From: an uncultured Clostridia bacterium
GTDB lineage: Bacteria > Bacillota > Clostridia > Oscillospirales > Acutalibacteraceae
Length of the DNA: 35,263 nucleotides
NCBI GenBank assembly: GCA_937916195.1
Contig: CALFTO010000022.1
Span: 1-35,263, forward strand
Direction: 5' to 3'
Positions 21,713-29,858 of the stretch are shown here, piece after piece. Position numbers and translations under genes: made by a program. The notes under the pieces are model-generated. The model did not search any database. It was not told where the DNA came from and worked only from the letters and a program-made list of their open reading frames with translations. Numbering within the stretch: position 1 is the stretch's first letter; each line of letters opens with the position of its first letter.

Positions 21713-22921
21713 TTAAAGAGCATTTACGATATCTCTTGTATCTCTTGCAATAACAAGCTCTTCGTTTGTAGGAAGAACATAAACTTTAACCTTTGAGTTA
21801 GCAGTTGAAAGCTCGCCTTCAGCACCCTTAACAAGAGTTTTGCCTATATTCTGGTCGATTTCAACGCCAAGATAAGTGAGTTCATTGCAGATGTTATCAC
21901 GAAGGTCATCTGCATTTTCACCAATACCGCCTGTGAATACAATAGCATCAATACCATCCATAGCAGCTGTGAAAGCACCAATGTATTTCTTAATTTGATA
22001 AGCAAGCATTTTTCTTGCAAGTGCGCACTGCTCGTTGCCCTCTGCAGCTGCAGCTTTTACATCACGGTCGTCAGATGAAAGACCTGAAATACCAAGAATA
22101 CCTGATTTCTTGTTAAGAATTGTATCCATTTCTTTCACAGAAAGGTTTTCTTTTTCCATAATGAAAAGAATTGCTGATGGGTCAACTGCACCAGAACGTG
22201 TACCCATAATAAGTCCGTCAAGGGGAGTAAGACCCATTGTGGTGTCAATTACTTCGCCACCCTTAACCGCTGTGATTGAAGAGCCGTTGCCAAGATGACA
22301 AGTAACAATCTTAAGGTCTTTGATGTCTTTGCCCATAACTTCTGCACATCTTGCGCTTACAAAGCGGTGTGAAGTACCGTGGAAGCCGTATTTGCGAACC
22401 TGATATTTTGTGTAGTATTCGTAAGGAAGAGCAAAAGTATAAGCTTCTGCAGGCATTGTGCTGTGGAATGCGTTGTCAAAAACTGCAACCTGAGGAACAT
22501 CCTTGCCGAAAAGCTCAATACTTGCGTTGATACCCTGAATGTGTGCAGGGTTGTGAAGAGGAGCAAGAGCGCACATTTCTTCAATACCCTTGATAACATC
22601 GTCTGTTACAAGCATACTCTTGTTGAAAAGAGAACCGCCCTGAACAACACGGTGGCCAACAGCTGTAATTTCGCTGATGTCATCAATAACCTTGTATTCG
22701 CCCTCTGTAAGAACCTTTTTAACCTCAGCAAATGCGGCGGTGTGGTTGCTCATAGGAGCTTTGTACTCGATTTTCTTGCCGTCGGGAGTTTTGAAGCTGA
22801 TACAAGCATCTTCAGAACCTACTCTTTCGCAAATACCTCTTGCGATTACACTTTCATCAGTCATATCAATAAGCTGATATTTAAGTGATGAACTACCTGC
22901 GTTAATAACGAGAACTTTCAT
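21713..22921 (-). CDS. ackA: Acetate kinase
   Basis: 402 residues, normal length. ASKHA-fold kinase that makes ATP and acetate from acetyl phosphate. Hallmarks: VINAGSSSLKYQL at the N-terminus, AVGHRVVQGG (substrate-binding Arg), VAVFDNAFHSTMP (catalytic Asp), GFHGTSHRFVSAR, CHLGNGSSITAVKGG, MGLTPLDGLIMGTRSG, and IVFTGGIGENADDLR near the C-terminus. GGAGG ribosome site and a strong promoter upstream. pta is not in the window. Transcribed divergently from tmcAL. Confidence 0.97.
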   Translation of the reverse strand: MKVLVINAGSSSLKYQLIDMTDESVIARGICERVGSEDACISFKTPDGKKIEYKAPMSNHTAAFAEVKKVLTEGEYKVIDDISEITAVGHRVVQGGSLFNKSMLVTDDVIKGIEEMCALAPLHNPAHIQGINASIELFGKDVPQVAVFDNAFHSTMPAEAYTFALPYEYYTKYQVRKYGFHGTSHRFVSARCAEVMGKDIKDLKIVTCHLGNGSSITAVKGGEVIDTTMGLTPLDGLIMGTRSGAVDPSAILFIMEKENLSVKEMDTILNKKSGILGISGLSSDDRDVKAAAAEGNEQCALARKMLAYQIKKYIGAFTAAMDGIDAIVFTGGIGENADDLRDNICNELTYLGVEIDQNIGKTLVKGAEGELSTANSKVKVYVLPTNEELVIARDTRDIVNAL

Positions 22922-22975
22922 TTTTATCCTCCAAATAATATAAATTTTTTCTTGAAGTAATTTCCATACTGTATT

Positions 22976-23004
22976 ATTATATACTTGTATTCATTTAATT
23001 TCAA
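22976..23004 (-). promoter_or_regulatory. Sigma-A-type promoter of ackA
   Basis: On the minus strand TTGAAA (22999-23004), 17-base spacer, TATAAT (22976-22981). Leader about 48 bases. Confidence 0.85.
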
Positions 23005-23040
23005 GTAATTTTTACCATAATTTAGCGAGGTTCTTTTATT

Positions 23041-24219
23041 ATGTCAGTAATCGGTATTGTTTGCGAATTCAATCCATTTCACAAAGGCCACAAATACTTA
23101 ATTGATGCTGTAAAAAAAGATGGCGATACAGTTGTATGCGTTATGAGCGGTAACTTTGTTCAAAGGGGAGAGCCTGCAATTTTTTCAAAAGAAGTAAGAG
23201 TTAAATCGGCACTGTTAAATGGTGCTGATATTGTACTTGAATTGCCTTTTGTTTATGCAACTGCGTCTGCTGAAATCTTTGCACACAACGCAGCAAAAAT
23301 ACTTAACGATTTTGGTTGCGATAAGATTGCATTCGGTACAGAAAATGCAGATGTTTCAACTCTTGAAAAAACTGTTGAAATATTAAATGACAATGCTTTT
23401 GATACTAAAATTAAAAAATGTCTTGAAGATGGTGTGAGTTATCCCGTAGCACGTCAGCGTGCATTTGACGAATATAATATGGACTTTGATATTTCAACGC
23501 CAAATAATATTCTTGCACTTGAATATATGAAAGCCCTAAAAAAGCTTAATTCAAAAATGGTGCCGATGCCAATAACTCGTATTGGTGCAGGCTATAACGA
23601 CACAAAATCTGTTGACGGAATTGCTTCTGCAACACATATCCGCCAACTTATAGAAAGTAACAAGGGCTTTTCTCAATTTATACCTGAAAATATTATTGAA
23701 ATTTACAATGAAGAAATTAAAAAAGGTAATTTCGTTTCAAAAGAAAAATATAATCTCGCGTCACTCTCTTTGTTGCGTTCAAAACTCAATGAGGATTTAT
23801 CGTGTATTGCTAATATGGCAGAGGGTCTCGAAAACAGAATTAAATACGCTATCAAAGAAAGTACAAGCCTTGACGAAATATTTGATAAAGCAAAAACGAA
23901 ACGTTTCACACATTCAAGAATAAGACGCGCAGTACTTTCGCTTACCCTTGGTGTTACCGCTGACGATATAAAAATTCCCGTACCATATTGTCGACTTTTA
24001 GGCTTTAATATTAATTCAGCAGAGATTATGGGAAAGCTTGCATCAAATAGTGAAATATCATTTGTTGCATCATATTCGGATATATTAAATCTCAAATCAA
24101 ATGACGCAGAAAAAGTTTTTAATATTGAGAATAATTCAAGGGATTTTTATTCATTGATTATGCAAAATAGTGTCGGATGCTCGAAAGAAATGACATTTTC
24201 ACCCATAAAAATGCAGTAA
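23041..24219 (+). CDS. tmcAL: tRNA(Met) cytidine acetate ligase
   Basis: 392 residues. The N-terminal nucleotidyltransferase fold carries GIVCEFNPFHKGHKYLI, with the HxGH-type motif (FHKGH) used to make acetyl-AMP, and VCVMSGNFVQRGEPAIFSK, the YlbM/TmcAL signature. Further marks are ADIVLELPFVYATASAEIFA and the C-terminal helical tRNA-binding part with FTHSRIRRAVL. From acetate and ATP it forms N4-acetylcytidine at the wobble base of elongator tRNA-Met. The upstream AGCGAGG provides a ribosome site about ten bases before ATG 23041. Divergent neighbour is ackA, which makes the acetate. Confidence 0.92.
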   Translation: MSVIGIVCEFNPFHKGHKYLIDAVKKDGDTVVCVMSGNFVQRGEPAIFSKEVRVKSALLNGADIVLELPFVYATASAEIFAHNAAKILNDFGCDKIAFGTENADVSTLEKTVEILNDNAFDTKIKKCLEDGVSYPVARQRAFDEYNMDFDISTPNNILALEYMKALKKLNSKMVPMPITRIGAGYNDTKSVDGIASATHIRQLIESNKGFSQFIPENIIEIYNEEIKKGNFVSKEKYNLASLSLLRSKLNEDLSCIANMAEGLENRIKYAIKESTSLDEIFDKAKTKRFTHSRIRRAVLSLTLGVTADDIKIPVPYCRLLGFNINSAEIMGKLASNSEISFVASYSDILNLKSNDAEKVFNIENNSRDFYSLIMQNSVGCSKEMTFSPIKMQ

Positions 24220-24244
24220 TATGCAAGATTTCTTGCAAAAATGC

Positions 24245-24273
24245 TTGTTTTTGTGACTAAATTATAGTATATT
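24245..24273 (+). promoter_or_regulatory. Probable promoter of the rpiR-to-ispH operon
   Basis: TTGTTT (24245-24250), 17-base spacer, TATATT (24268-24273). A short TGCAAG/CTTGCA hairpin (24223-24238) just upstream could weakly end tmcAL transcription. Confidence 0.5.
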
Positions 24274-24310
24274 AAACTAAGTTGAATATTTTTCTTCGGA
24301 GATGTTTAGG

Positions 24311-25186
24311 GTGAAAAATTTTATTTTGACAAAAGTGGATATAAAAGATAAAAAACTTTCAAAAGGTCATAAAAAGCTTGCACAGTACATTACTGAAAAT
24401 TACGATAAAGCGGCATTTATGACTGCCTCAAAGCTTGGCGAAAAGGTTGGAGTAAGCGAGTCCACAGTTGTACGTTTTGCAACTGAAATGGGCTTTAAGG
24501 GTTATCCGGAGCTTCAAAAAGAGCTTCAGCAGATGATAAAATCAAAGCTTACTGCTGTTCAGCGTATGGAGGTTTCAAGCAATTTGATTGGCGAACAGGA
24601 CGCAATTAAAAAGGTTCTTAATGGTGACATTGAACTTATTCGTCAAACACTTGAACAAATTTCCACCGATGAATTTACTAAAGCGGTGGAAACAATAAAT
24701 AAAGCAAAAAGAATATATATTCTTGGTGTGCGAAGTTCGGCTTCACTTGCAAGTTTTCTGTATTTCTATTTCAATCCGGTTTTTGAAAATGTTGTGCTTG
24801 TTGACACTTCAAGCGGAAGCGAAATGTTTGAGCAGATGTTCAGAATAGGTGAAGATGATGTCTGTGTTGCAATCAGTTTTCCTCGATATTCAAAGCAGAC
24901 AATAAATGCGCTTCGCTTCATAAATGACCGCGGAACAAAAATAATTGCAATTACCGATTCAAAGGATTCTCCCATTGCCGAGTATGCTGACAATCTTCTT
25001 GTTGCAAAGAGTGATATGGTGTCGGTTGTGGATTCATTAGTTGCGCCCTTAAGCCTTATTAACGCTCTCATTGTTGCGGTAACGTTTAGCCGTCGTGAAG
25101 AGGTTTATAGTAATTTCAATAAGCTTGAAAGCATTTGGGACGAATATCAGGTTTATGATAAATCAGACGGAGAAGAGAATGAATAA
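24311..25186 (+). CDS. MurR/RpiR-family transcriptional regulator (HTH + SIS)
   Basis: 291 residues if it starts at the GTG at 24311, which lies nine bases after GGAG (24298-24301); the ATG at 24302 abuts that site and is less likely. An N-terminal RpiR helix-turn-helix (about 12-80) with KLGEKVGVSESTVVRFATEMGF and GYPELQKEL; then a SIS sugar-phosphate-binding domain (about 105-245) with YILGVRSSASLASFL, VAISFPRYSKQT and IIAITDSKDSPIAEYAD. Such proteins sense phosphosugars and control sugar or amino-sugar genes. The stop overlaps the next start codon region by eight bases. What it regulates here is not evident; downstream genes are housekeeping. Confidence 0.9.
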   Translation: MKNFILTKVDIKDKKLSKGHKKLAQYITENYDKAAFMTASKLGEKVGVSESTVVRFATEMGFKGYPELQKELQQMIKSKLTAVQRMEVSSNLIGEQDAIKKVLNGDIELIRQTLEQISTDEFTKAVETINKAKRIYILGVRSSASLASFLYFYFNPVFENVVLVDTSSGSEMFEQMFRIGEDDVCVAISFPRYSKQTINALRFINDRGTKIIAITDSKDSPIAEYADNLLVAKSDMVSVVDSLVAPLSLINALIVAVTFSRREEVYSNFNKLESIWDEYQVYDKSDGEENE

Positions 25187-26417
25187 AAAAGTAATAGTAA
25201 TCGGTGCAGGTGCCGCGGGTACAATGGCGGCAGGTGTAGCCGCTGAAAACGGTGCAGATGTTCTGCTTCTTGAACGAAACGAAAAAATCGCCCGCAAGGT
25301 ACTAATCACAGGTAAAGGCAGATGCAATGTTACAAATAATGTGAGCGACGTGCAATCTTTTATACAGAATATTCCGGGTAACGGCAGATTTTTATATAGT
25401 GCATTTTCGACCTTTGATAATCACGACGTTATGAATTTCTTTGAGGAATACGGCGTACTGCTTAAGGTTGAACGCGGTGACAGAGTATTCCCCGTAAGTG
25501 ATAAAGCAATGGATATTGTCGATGCACTCAATCGCTACATTTCTAATGCGGGAGTTCAGCGAAAAACAGAACGAGTAATTGAATTGTTAACCGAAAATGG
25601 TGTAGTTTGCGGTGTGAAAACTGAGCTTGGCAACACCTATAACGCAGATAGTATTGTAATCGCAACAGGCGGTCTTTCATATCCCCGAACAGGCTCAAGC
25701 GGTGACGGATATAAGCTCGCAAAAAGTATAGGTCATACTGTAACCCAGCTTCGCCCATCACTTTCAGCACTTGTTTGTCGTGAGGGTATGTGCAGTGAGT
25801 GTATGGGTCTTTCACTTAAAAATGTTGCAATTAAGGTTGTAGACACAAAAAAGAAAAAAGAAATCTATGATGATTTCGGAGAAATGCTTTTCACACATTT
25901 CGGTGTGTCAGGACCTATGATTTTGTCTGCAAGTGCCCATATGCGTGATATGGAAAAGGAAAGGTATGAAATCTACATTGATTTAAAGCCTGCACTTTCC
26001 CACGAAAAGCTTGATGCAAGAATTCTTCGTGATTTTGCAGATAATAGTAATAAATCAATTTCAAACATTCTGGCACTTCTTTTGCCAAAATCAATGATTA
26101 CGCCAATTCTTCGTACATCACAGATTAAGCCCTCTGAAAAGGCAAATCAAATTACGAAAGAAATGAGAAAAAACCTTGTTGACGCTGTGAAATCAGTTAA
26201 ACTTACCGTAATGGACTTTAATGATATTTCCGAAGCAATAATTACTTCGGGCGGTGTAAAGGTTAGCGAAATCAACCCTAAAACTATGGAGAGCAAAATT
26301 TGTTCAGGGCTCTATTTCGCGGGCGAGGTAATCGACTGTGACGGTTATACAGGCGGATTTAATTTGCAGATTGCATTTTCAACCGGTCATCTTGCAGGTA
26401 TAAACGCAAGTAATTAA
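25179..26417 (+). CDS. FAD-dependent oxidoreductase of the HI0933/YhiN family
   Basis: 412 residues from ATG 25179 (MNKKVIVIGAGAAG), with GGAG (25169-25172) at six bases; longer frames start inside rpiR. An N-terminal dinucleotide-binding motif VIVIGAGAAGTMAAG, KVLITGKGRCNVTNN (HI0933 signature), VIATGGLSYPRTGSSGDGY (second FAD contact), LFTHFGVSGPMIL and the C-terminal ATRAP-like GLYFAGEVIDCDGYTGGFNL. Flavoprotein of unknown reaction; relatives are annotated as aminoacetone oxidase-like. It overlaps rpiR and is 48 bases from cmk, in an order conserved in Clostridia. Confidence 0.9.
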   Translation: MNKKVIVIGAGAAGTMAAGVAAENGADVLLLERNEKIARKVLITGKGRCNVTNNVSDVQSFIQNIPGNGRFLYSAFSTFDNHDVMNFFEEYGVLLKVERGDRVFPVSDKAMDIVDALNRYISNAGVQRKTERVIELLTENGVVCGVKTELGNTYNADSIVIATGGLSYPRTGSSGDGYKLAKSIGHTVTQLRPSLSALVCREGMCSECMGLSLKNVAIKVVDTKKKKEIYDDFGEMLFTHFGVSGPMILSASAHMRDMEKERYEIYIDLKPALSHEKLDARILRDFADNSNKSISNILALLLPKSMITPILRTSQIKPSEKANQITKEMRKNLVDAVKSVKLTVMDFNDISEAIITSGGVKVSEINPKTMESKICSGLYFAGEVIDCDGYTGGFNLQIAFSTGHLAGINASN

Positions 26418-26465
26418 CAGAAAATTAAAATAAAAGACATAAAATGAAAAAGTGAGGATATTATT

Positions 26466-27128
26466 ATGATTAATGTTGCAATTGATGGTCCTGCAGGCGC
26501 AGGTAAAAGCACTGTTGCTCGTGCAGCGGCGGCAAAGCTCGGTTATATTTATGTTGATACAGGTGCACTTTATCGTGCGGTAGGTGTTTATTGCCTTCGT
26601 AAAGGTATAACAACCACAGACGCAGAGGGCGTAGGGTCAATTCTCGGTGAAATCACAGTTGAACTCAAATTTATTGACGGTGTTCAGCATGTGTTCCTCA
26701 ATGGCGACGATGTTTCAACTGAAATCAGACTTCCCGAGGCTTCAATGGCGGCTTCAAATGTGTCAGCAATTCCCGCAGTTCGTGCGTTCCTTTTTGATTT
26801 ACAGCGTGATATTGCCGCAAAGAATAACTGCATTATGGACGGCAGAGATATAGGCACAGTTGTTCTTCCCGATGCACAGGTTAAAATTTTCCTTACTGCT
26901 GACGACGAAGAGCGCGCAATGAGAAGATACAGAGAACTCAAAGAAAAGGGAAGTGAAGTAACTTTCCAAGAAGTTCTCGACGATTTGAGAATTCGCGACT
27001 ATAACGATTCTCACCGTGAAATAGCACCTTTAAAGCCTGCAGAGGATTCAGTAATTGTCAATACAACAGGTTATACTCTTGAAGAGTCAATCGAAAAAAT
27101 CGTAAATACAGTCAAGGAGAAACTTTGA
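26466..27128 (+). CDS. cmk: Cytidylate kinase
   Basis: 220 residues, normal for the bacterial enzyme. P-loop IDGPAGAGKST, then YVDTGALYRAVG (CMP binding), the inserted NMP-bind segment with LNGDDVSTEIRLPEAS, MDGRDIGTVVLPDA and the C-terminal RDYNDSHREIAPL. It phosphorylates CMP and dCMP with ATP, recycling CMP released by phospholipid synthesis; its neighbour plsC is a phospholipid gene. GAGGA ribosome site upstream. Its TGA overlaps the plsC ATG (TGATG). Confidence 0.96.
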   Translation: MINVAIDGPAGAGKSTVARAAAAKLGYIYVDTGALYRAVGVYCLRKGITTTDAEGVGSILGEITVELKFIDGVQHVFLNGDDVSTEIRLPEASMAASNVSAIPAVRAFLFDLQRDIAAKNNCIMDGRDIGTVVLPDAQVKIFLTADDEERAMRRYRELKEKGSEVTFQEVLDDLRIRDYNDSHREIAPLKPAEDSVIVNTTGYTLEESIEKIVNTVKEKL

Positions 27129-27775
27129 TGTCAGTAAAGCCCAAATTTGATTATACAAATTTTAAAAAATATAAAATGATGGATGTTATCCGTCCGTTAG
27201 GTAATGCCCTATGTAAAACTTATTATAAAGTTGAGTTTCGCGGGCTCGAAAACCTTGAGCGTAATGACGGATTTATCATCGCACCTAATCATGTCAGTGA
27301 ATTTGACCCATTGTTTATTGCAATGGCGTCAAAAAGACTTTTTCATTACATAGCAAAATACGAGCTTTTTGAAAATCCTATTTTAAATAAAGCAATGACA
27401 CACCTTAACGGATTTCCAATTGTCCGAGGCAAAGGCGATATGGTTGCAATAAATTATGCGATTGAGCTTATCCGTCGCGGTGAGGTACTCTGTATTTTTC
27501 CTGAGGGCACACGCTCTGATGACGGCACACCACAAAAAGCAAAATCAGGTGTCGGCTATATTGCGCGTTATACAGGCGCAGATGTTGTGCCCGTTGGTAT
27601 TTATATGGAAAATAAAGATAAAGCCGGCTCAAGAGTTGTGGTGAAATTTGGCAAAGCAATAAAAAATAGTGAAATGGGCTTCACCGATGGCGGAAAAACC
27701 AAAGAGAATAAAGCTGCCGCCAATATGATTATGGAAAAAATAACAGAGCTTTGGGAGGATTGCAAATGCAGATAA
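27128..27775 (+). CDS. plsC: 1-acyl-sn-glycerol-3-phosphate acyltransferase
   Basis: 215 residues from ATG 27128, with AAGGAG (27115-27120) at seven bases. LPLAT fold: APNHVSEFDPLFI (the HX4D catalytic motif), GFPIVRGKGDM and CIFPEGTRSDDG (the FPEGTR motif). It acylates lysophosphatidic acid to phosphatidic acid at the membrane face. The start overlaps the cmk stop by one base, and its end overlaps the ispH start by ten bases, so the three genes are a coupled block. Confidence 0.94.
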   Translation: MSVKPKFDYTNFKKYKMMDVIRPLGNALCKTYYKVEFRGLENLERNDGFIIAPNHVSEFDPLFIAMASKRLFHYIAKYELFENPILNKAMTHLNGFPIVRGKGDMVAINYAIELIRRGEVLCIFPEGTRSDDGTPQKAKSGVGYIARYTGADVVPVGIYMENKDKAGSRVVVKFGKAIKNSEMGFTDGGKTKENKAAANMIMEKITELWEDCKCR

Positions 27776-29769
27776 CTCTTGCAAAGACTGCGGGCTTTTG
27801 CTTTGGTGTAAATCGAGCAGTAAATATGCTCTATGACTTGGTCGCAGAGGGTGTGAATGTCTGCACATTAGGTCCCATTATCCATAATCCGCAGGTTATT
27901 GAGGATTTGCAAAACCGTGGTGTGAATATAATCGAGAATATTGAAGAGACGATAAACGATAAAAAAATTGTTATCCGTACTCACGGTGTTGAACGTAATA
28001 TTCTTGAATATTGCGAAGAAAATAATCTTGATTACATTGACGCTACTTGTCCTTTTGTTAAAAAAATTCATAAAATTGTTCAGAAAAATTCAAGCGAGTC
28101 TTTACCTGTGCTCATAGCGGGTGATAAAAAACATCCCGAAGTTGTGGGTATAAAGAGTTATTGCGCAGGGGAGTGTTATGTTTTTAACTCTGCCGATGAG
28201 CTTGAAAATATATTAAATCAGCACTCTTTTAATGAAGAAAAGCCCTTTATTGTGGTTTCACAGACAACTTTTAGCATAAAAGAGTGGAAAAAATGTGTAA
28301 AAAAAATAAATTTACACTATACAAACGCAATTATTTTTGATACAATATGTAGTGCGACCGAAGAAAGACAGGCAGAAGCCCTCTTGTTATCACAGAAAAA
28401 TGATATGATGATAATTATTGGGGGCAGAACAAGCTCAAATACCGCAAAGCTTAAAGCGGTGTGCGAGCCCAATTGCCCGACTTATTTGATTGAAACGGCA
28501 AAAGAGCTTTTGGACATAGCCTTTTGTGATGTTCAGTCAATAGGCGTTACTGCGGGTGCTTCAACGCCCGATAGTATAATTAAGGAGGTACTAAAAACTA
28601 TGTCCGAGATTTTTGAAAACGCAAACACAATTAATAAGGAGGAGACCGCAGGCTTTGAGCAGATGCTTGAAGAATCACTTAACAGCATGAGCTCTGACCA
28701 GAACGTTGTCGGAACTGTTGTAGGATTCACAGCAACCGAAATTCAGGTTGAAATTGCAGGCAGAAAGCACACAGGCTATGTTTCTTTTGATGAATATAGT
28801 GATGACCCTTCAGCTGACCCAAAAGCAGAACTTAAGGTTGGCGACGAAATCAAGCTTCGCATTATGAAGACAAACGATGTTGAAGGCACAATCAAGCTTT
28901 CAAAGCGTCTTTACGATCGCGGTGCTATCTGGGAAAACCTTGAAGCTGACGACACAGTACGCGAAGGTGTTGTTACAGGTATCGTAGGCGACAATAAGGG
29001 TGTATTTGTACAGAGCGGTTCAATTAAAGTATTTGTTCCCGCTTCACTTGCAAAAATGAGAAGAAGTGATTCTCTTGAAGACCTTCTCAAGACAACTGTT
29101 GAGTACAAGATTATTGAAGTTAACAAGCAGAGAAGAAAGGTTGTAGGCTCAATTCGTGAGGTTGCAGCTTCAAAGAAAAAGGAAATTGCAGACGCATTCT
29201 GGGCAAACGTTGCTGAAGGCAATGTTTACACAGGCACAGTAAGAAGCCTTACAAACTACGGTGCATTCGTTGACCTTGGTGGCGTTGACGGTATGGTACA
29301 TATTTCTGAACTTTCATGGCAGAGAATTAAGCATCCTTCAGAGGTTGTTAAGGTTGGCGACACTGTTGAAGTTTATGTTAAAGAGCTTGACACAGAAAAC
29401 AAGAAAATTTCTCTTGGCTACAAGAAGGTTGAAGATAATCCTTGGGAAATCCTTAAGCGCGATTATCCCGTTGACAGCGAAGTTGAATGCAAGGTTGTAA
29501 GCCTTACATCATTTGGTGCATTCGCACAGATTATCCCCGGCGTTGATGGTCTTATCCATATTTCACAGATTTCTCATAAGCACATCGGCACACCTGCTGA
29601 AGTTCTTAAAGTAGGCGATGTTGTTAAGGCAAAGATTATGGAAATCGACTTCGATAAGAAGAGAGTAAGCCTTTCAATCAAAGCACTTCTTGAAGCTCCC
29701 GTTGAAGAAGTTGTTGAAGCTCCTGCAGCTGAAGAAGCAGTCGTAGAAGAAGCTCCCGTTGAGGAATAA
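27766..29769 (+). CDS. ispH: Fusion of 4-hydroxy-3-methylbut-2-enyl diphosphate reductase (IspH) and four-domain ribosomal protein S1
   Basis: 667 residues from ATG 27766 (GGAGG just upstream, inside plsC). Residues 1-278 are IspH, last step of the MEP isoprenoid pathway: Fe-S cysteines C12 (GFCFGVNRA), C95 (DATCPFV) and C195 (ICSATEERQ), plus RTHGVE, HPEVVG and the TAGASTPDS phosphate motif. Residues about 300-655 are four S1 RNA-binding repeats; the third and fourth are the most typical (TNYGAFVDLGGVDGMVHISE and SFGAFAQIIPGVDGLIHISQ). An acidic EEVVEAPAAEEAVVEE-type tail ends the protein. The fusion is known in Clostridia. An internal AAGGAGG site before M279 could release S1 alone. Confidence 0.95.
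   Translation: MQITLAKTAGFCFGVNRAVNMLYDLVAEGVNVCTLGPIIHNPQVIEDLQNRGVNIIENIEETINDKKIVIRTHGVERNILEYCEENNLDYIDATCPFVKKIHKIVQKNSSESLPVLIAGDKKHPEVVGIKSYCAGECYVFNSADELENILNQHSFNEEKPFIVVSQTTFSIKEWKKCVKKINLHYTNAIIFDTICSATEERQAEALLLSQKNDMMIIIGGRTSSNTAKLKAVCEPNCPTYLIETAKELLDIAFCDVQSIGVTAGASTPDSIIKEVLKTMSEIFENANTINKEETAGFEQMLEESLNSMSSDQNVVGTVVGFTATEIQVEIAGRKHTGYVSFDEYSDDPSADPKAELKVGDEIKLRIMKTNDVEGTIKLSKRLYDRGAIWENLEADDTVREGVVTGIVGDNKGVFVQSGSIKVFVPASLAKMRRSDSLEDLLKTTVEYKIIEVNKQRRKVVGSIREVAASKKKEIADAFWANVAEGNVYTGTVRSLTNYGAFVDLGGVDGMVHISELSWQRIKHPSEVVKVGDTVEVYVKELDTENKKISLGYKKVEDNPWEILKRDYPVDSEVECKVVSLTSFGAFAQIIPGVDGLIHISQISHKHIGTPAEVLKVGDVVKAKIMEIDFDKKRVSLSIKALLEAPVEEVVEAPAAEEAVVEEAPVEE
28583..28602 (+). 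promoter_or_regulatory. Internal ribosome binding site and start at the IspH-S1 junction
   Basis: AAGGAGG (28582-28588), 11 bases, then ATG (28600-28602), in frame with ispH and encoding M279. It falls exactly at the end of the IspH domain, so a 389-residue free S1 protein (28600-29769) could be made. A second SD-like AAGGAGGA follows near 28637 without a suitably placed start. Confidence 0.6.
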
Positions 29770-29803
29770 TTAAATCGGCATTAAGGCCGTAACATCAAAT
29801 ATT

Positions 29804-29844
29804 ACAGGTCAGATGATGCGAAAACACCGTCTGACCTGTTTTTT
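29804..29844 (+). terminator. Rho-independent terminator after ispH-S1
   Basis: Eleven-pair stem (29804-29814 with 29829-29839, one G-U), 14-base loop, then a run of T (29839-29844). It ends the rpiR-to-ispH operon, 15 bases before the next start. Confidence 0.8.
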
Positions 29845-29858
29845 ATGAGGTAATTATT

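Noticed and set aside
22379..22888. Long plus-strand frame opposite ackA
   Set aside because: ackA is certain; the opposite frame has no ribosome site and no recognisable domain.
24223..24238. TGCAAG/CTTGCA hairpin after tmcAL as a terminator
   Set aside because: Only six base pairs with a weak T-run; kept only as a possible weak terminator in the promoter note.
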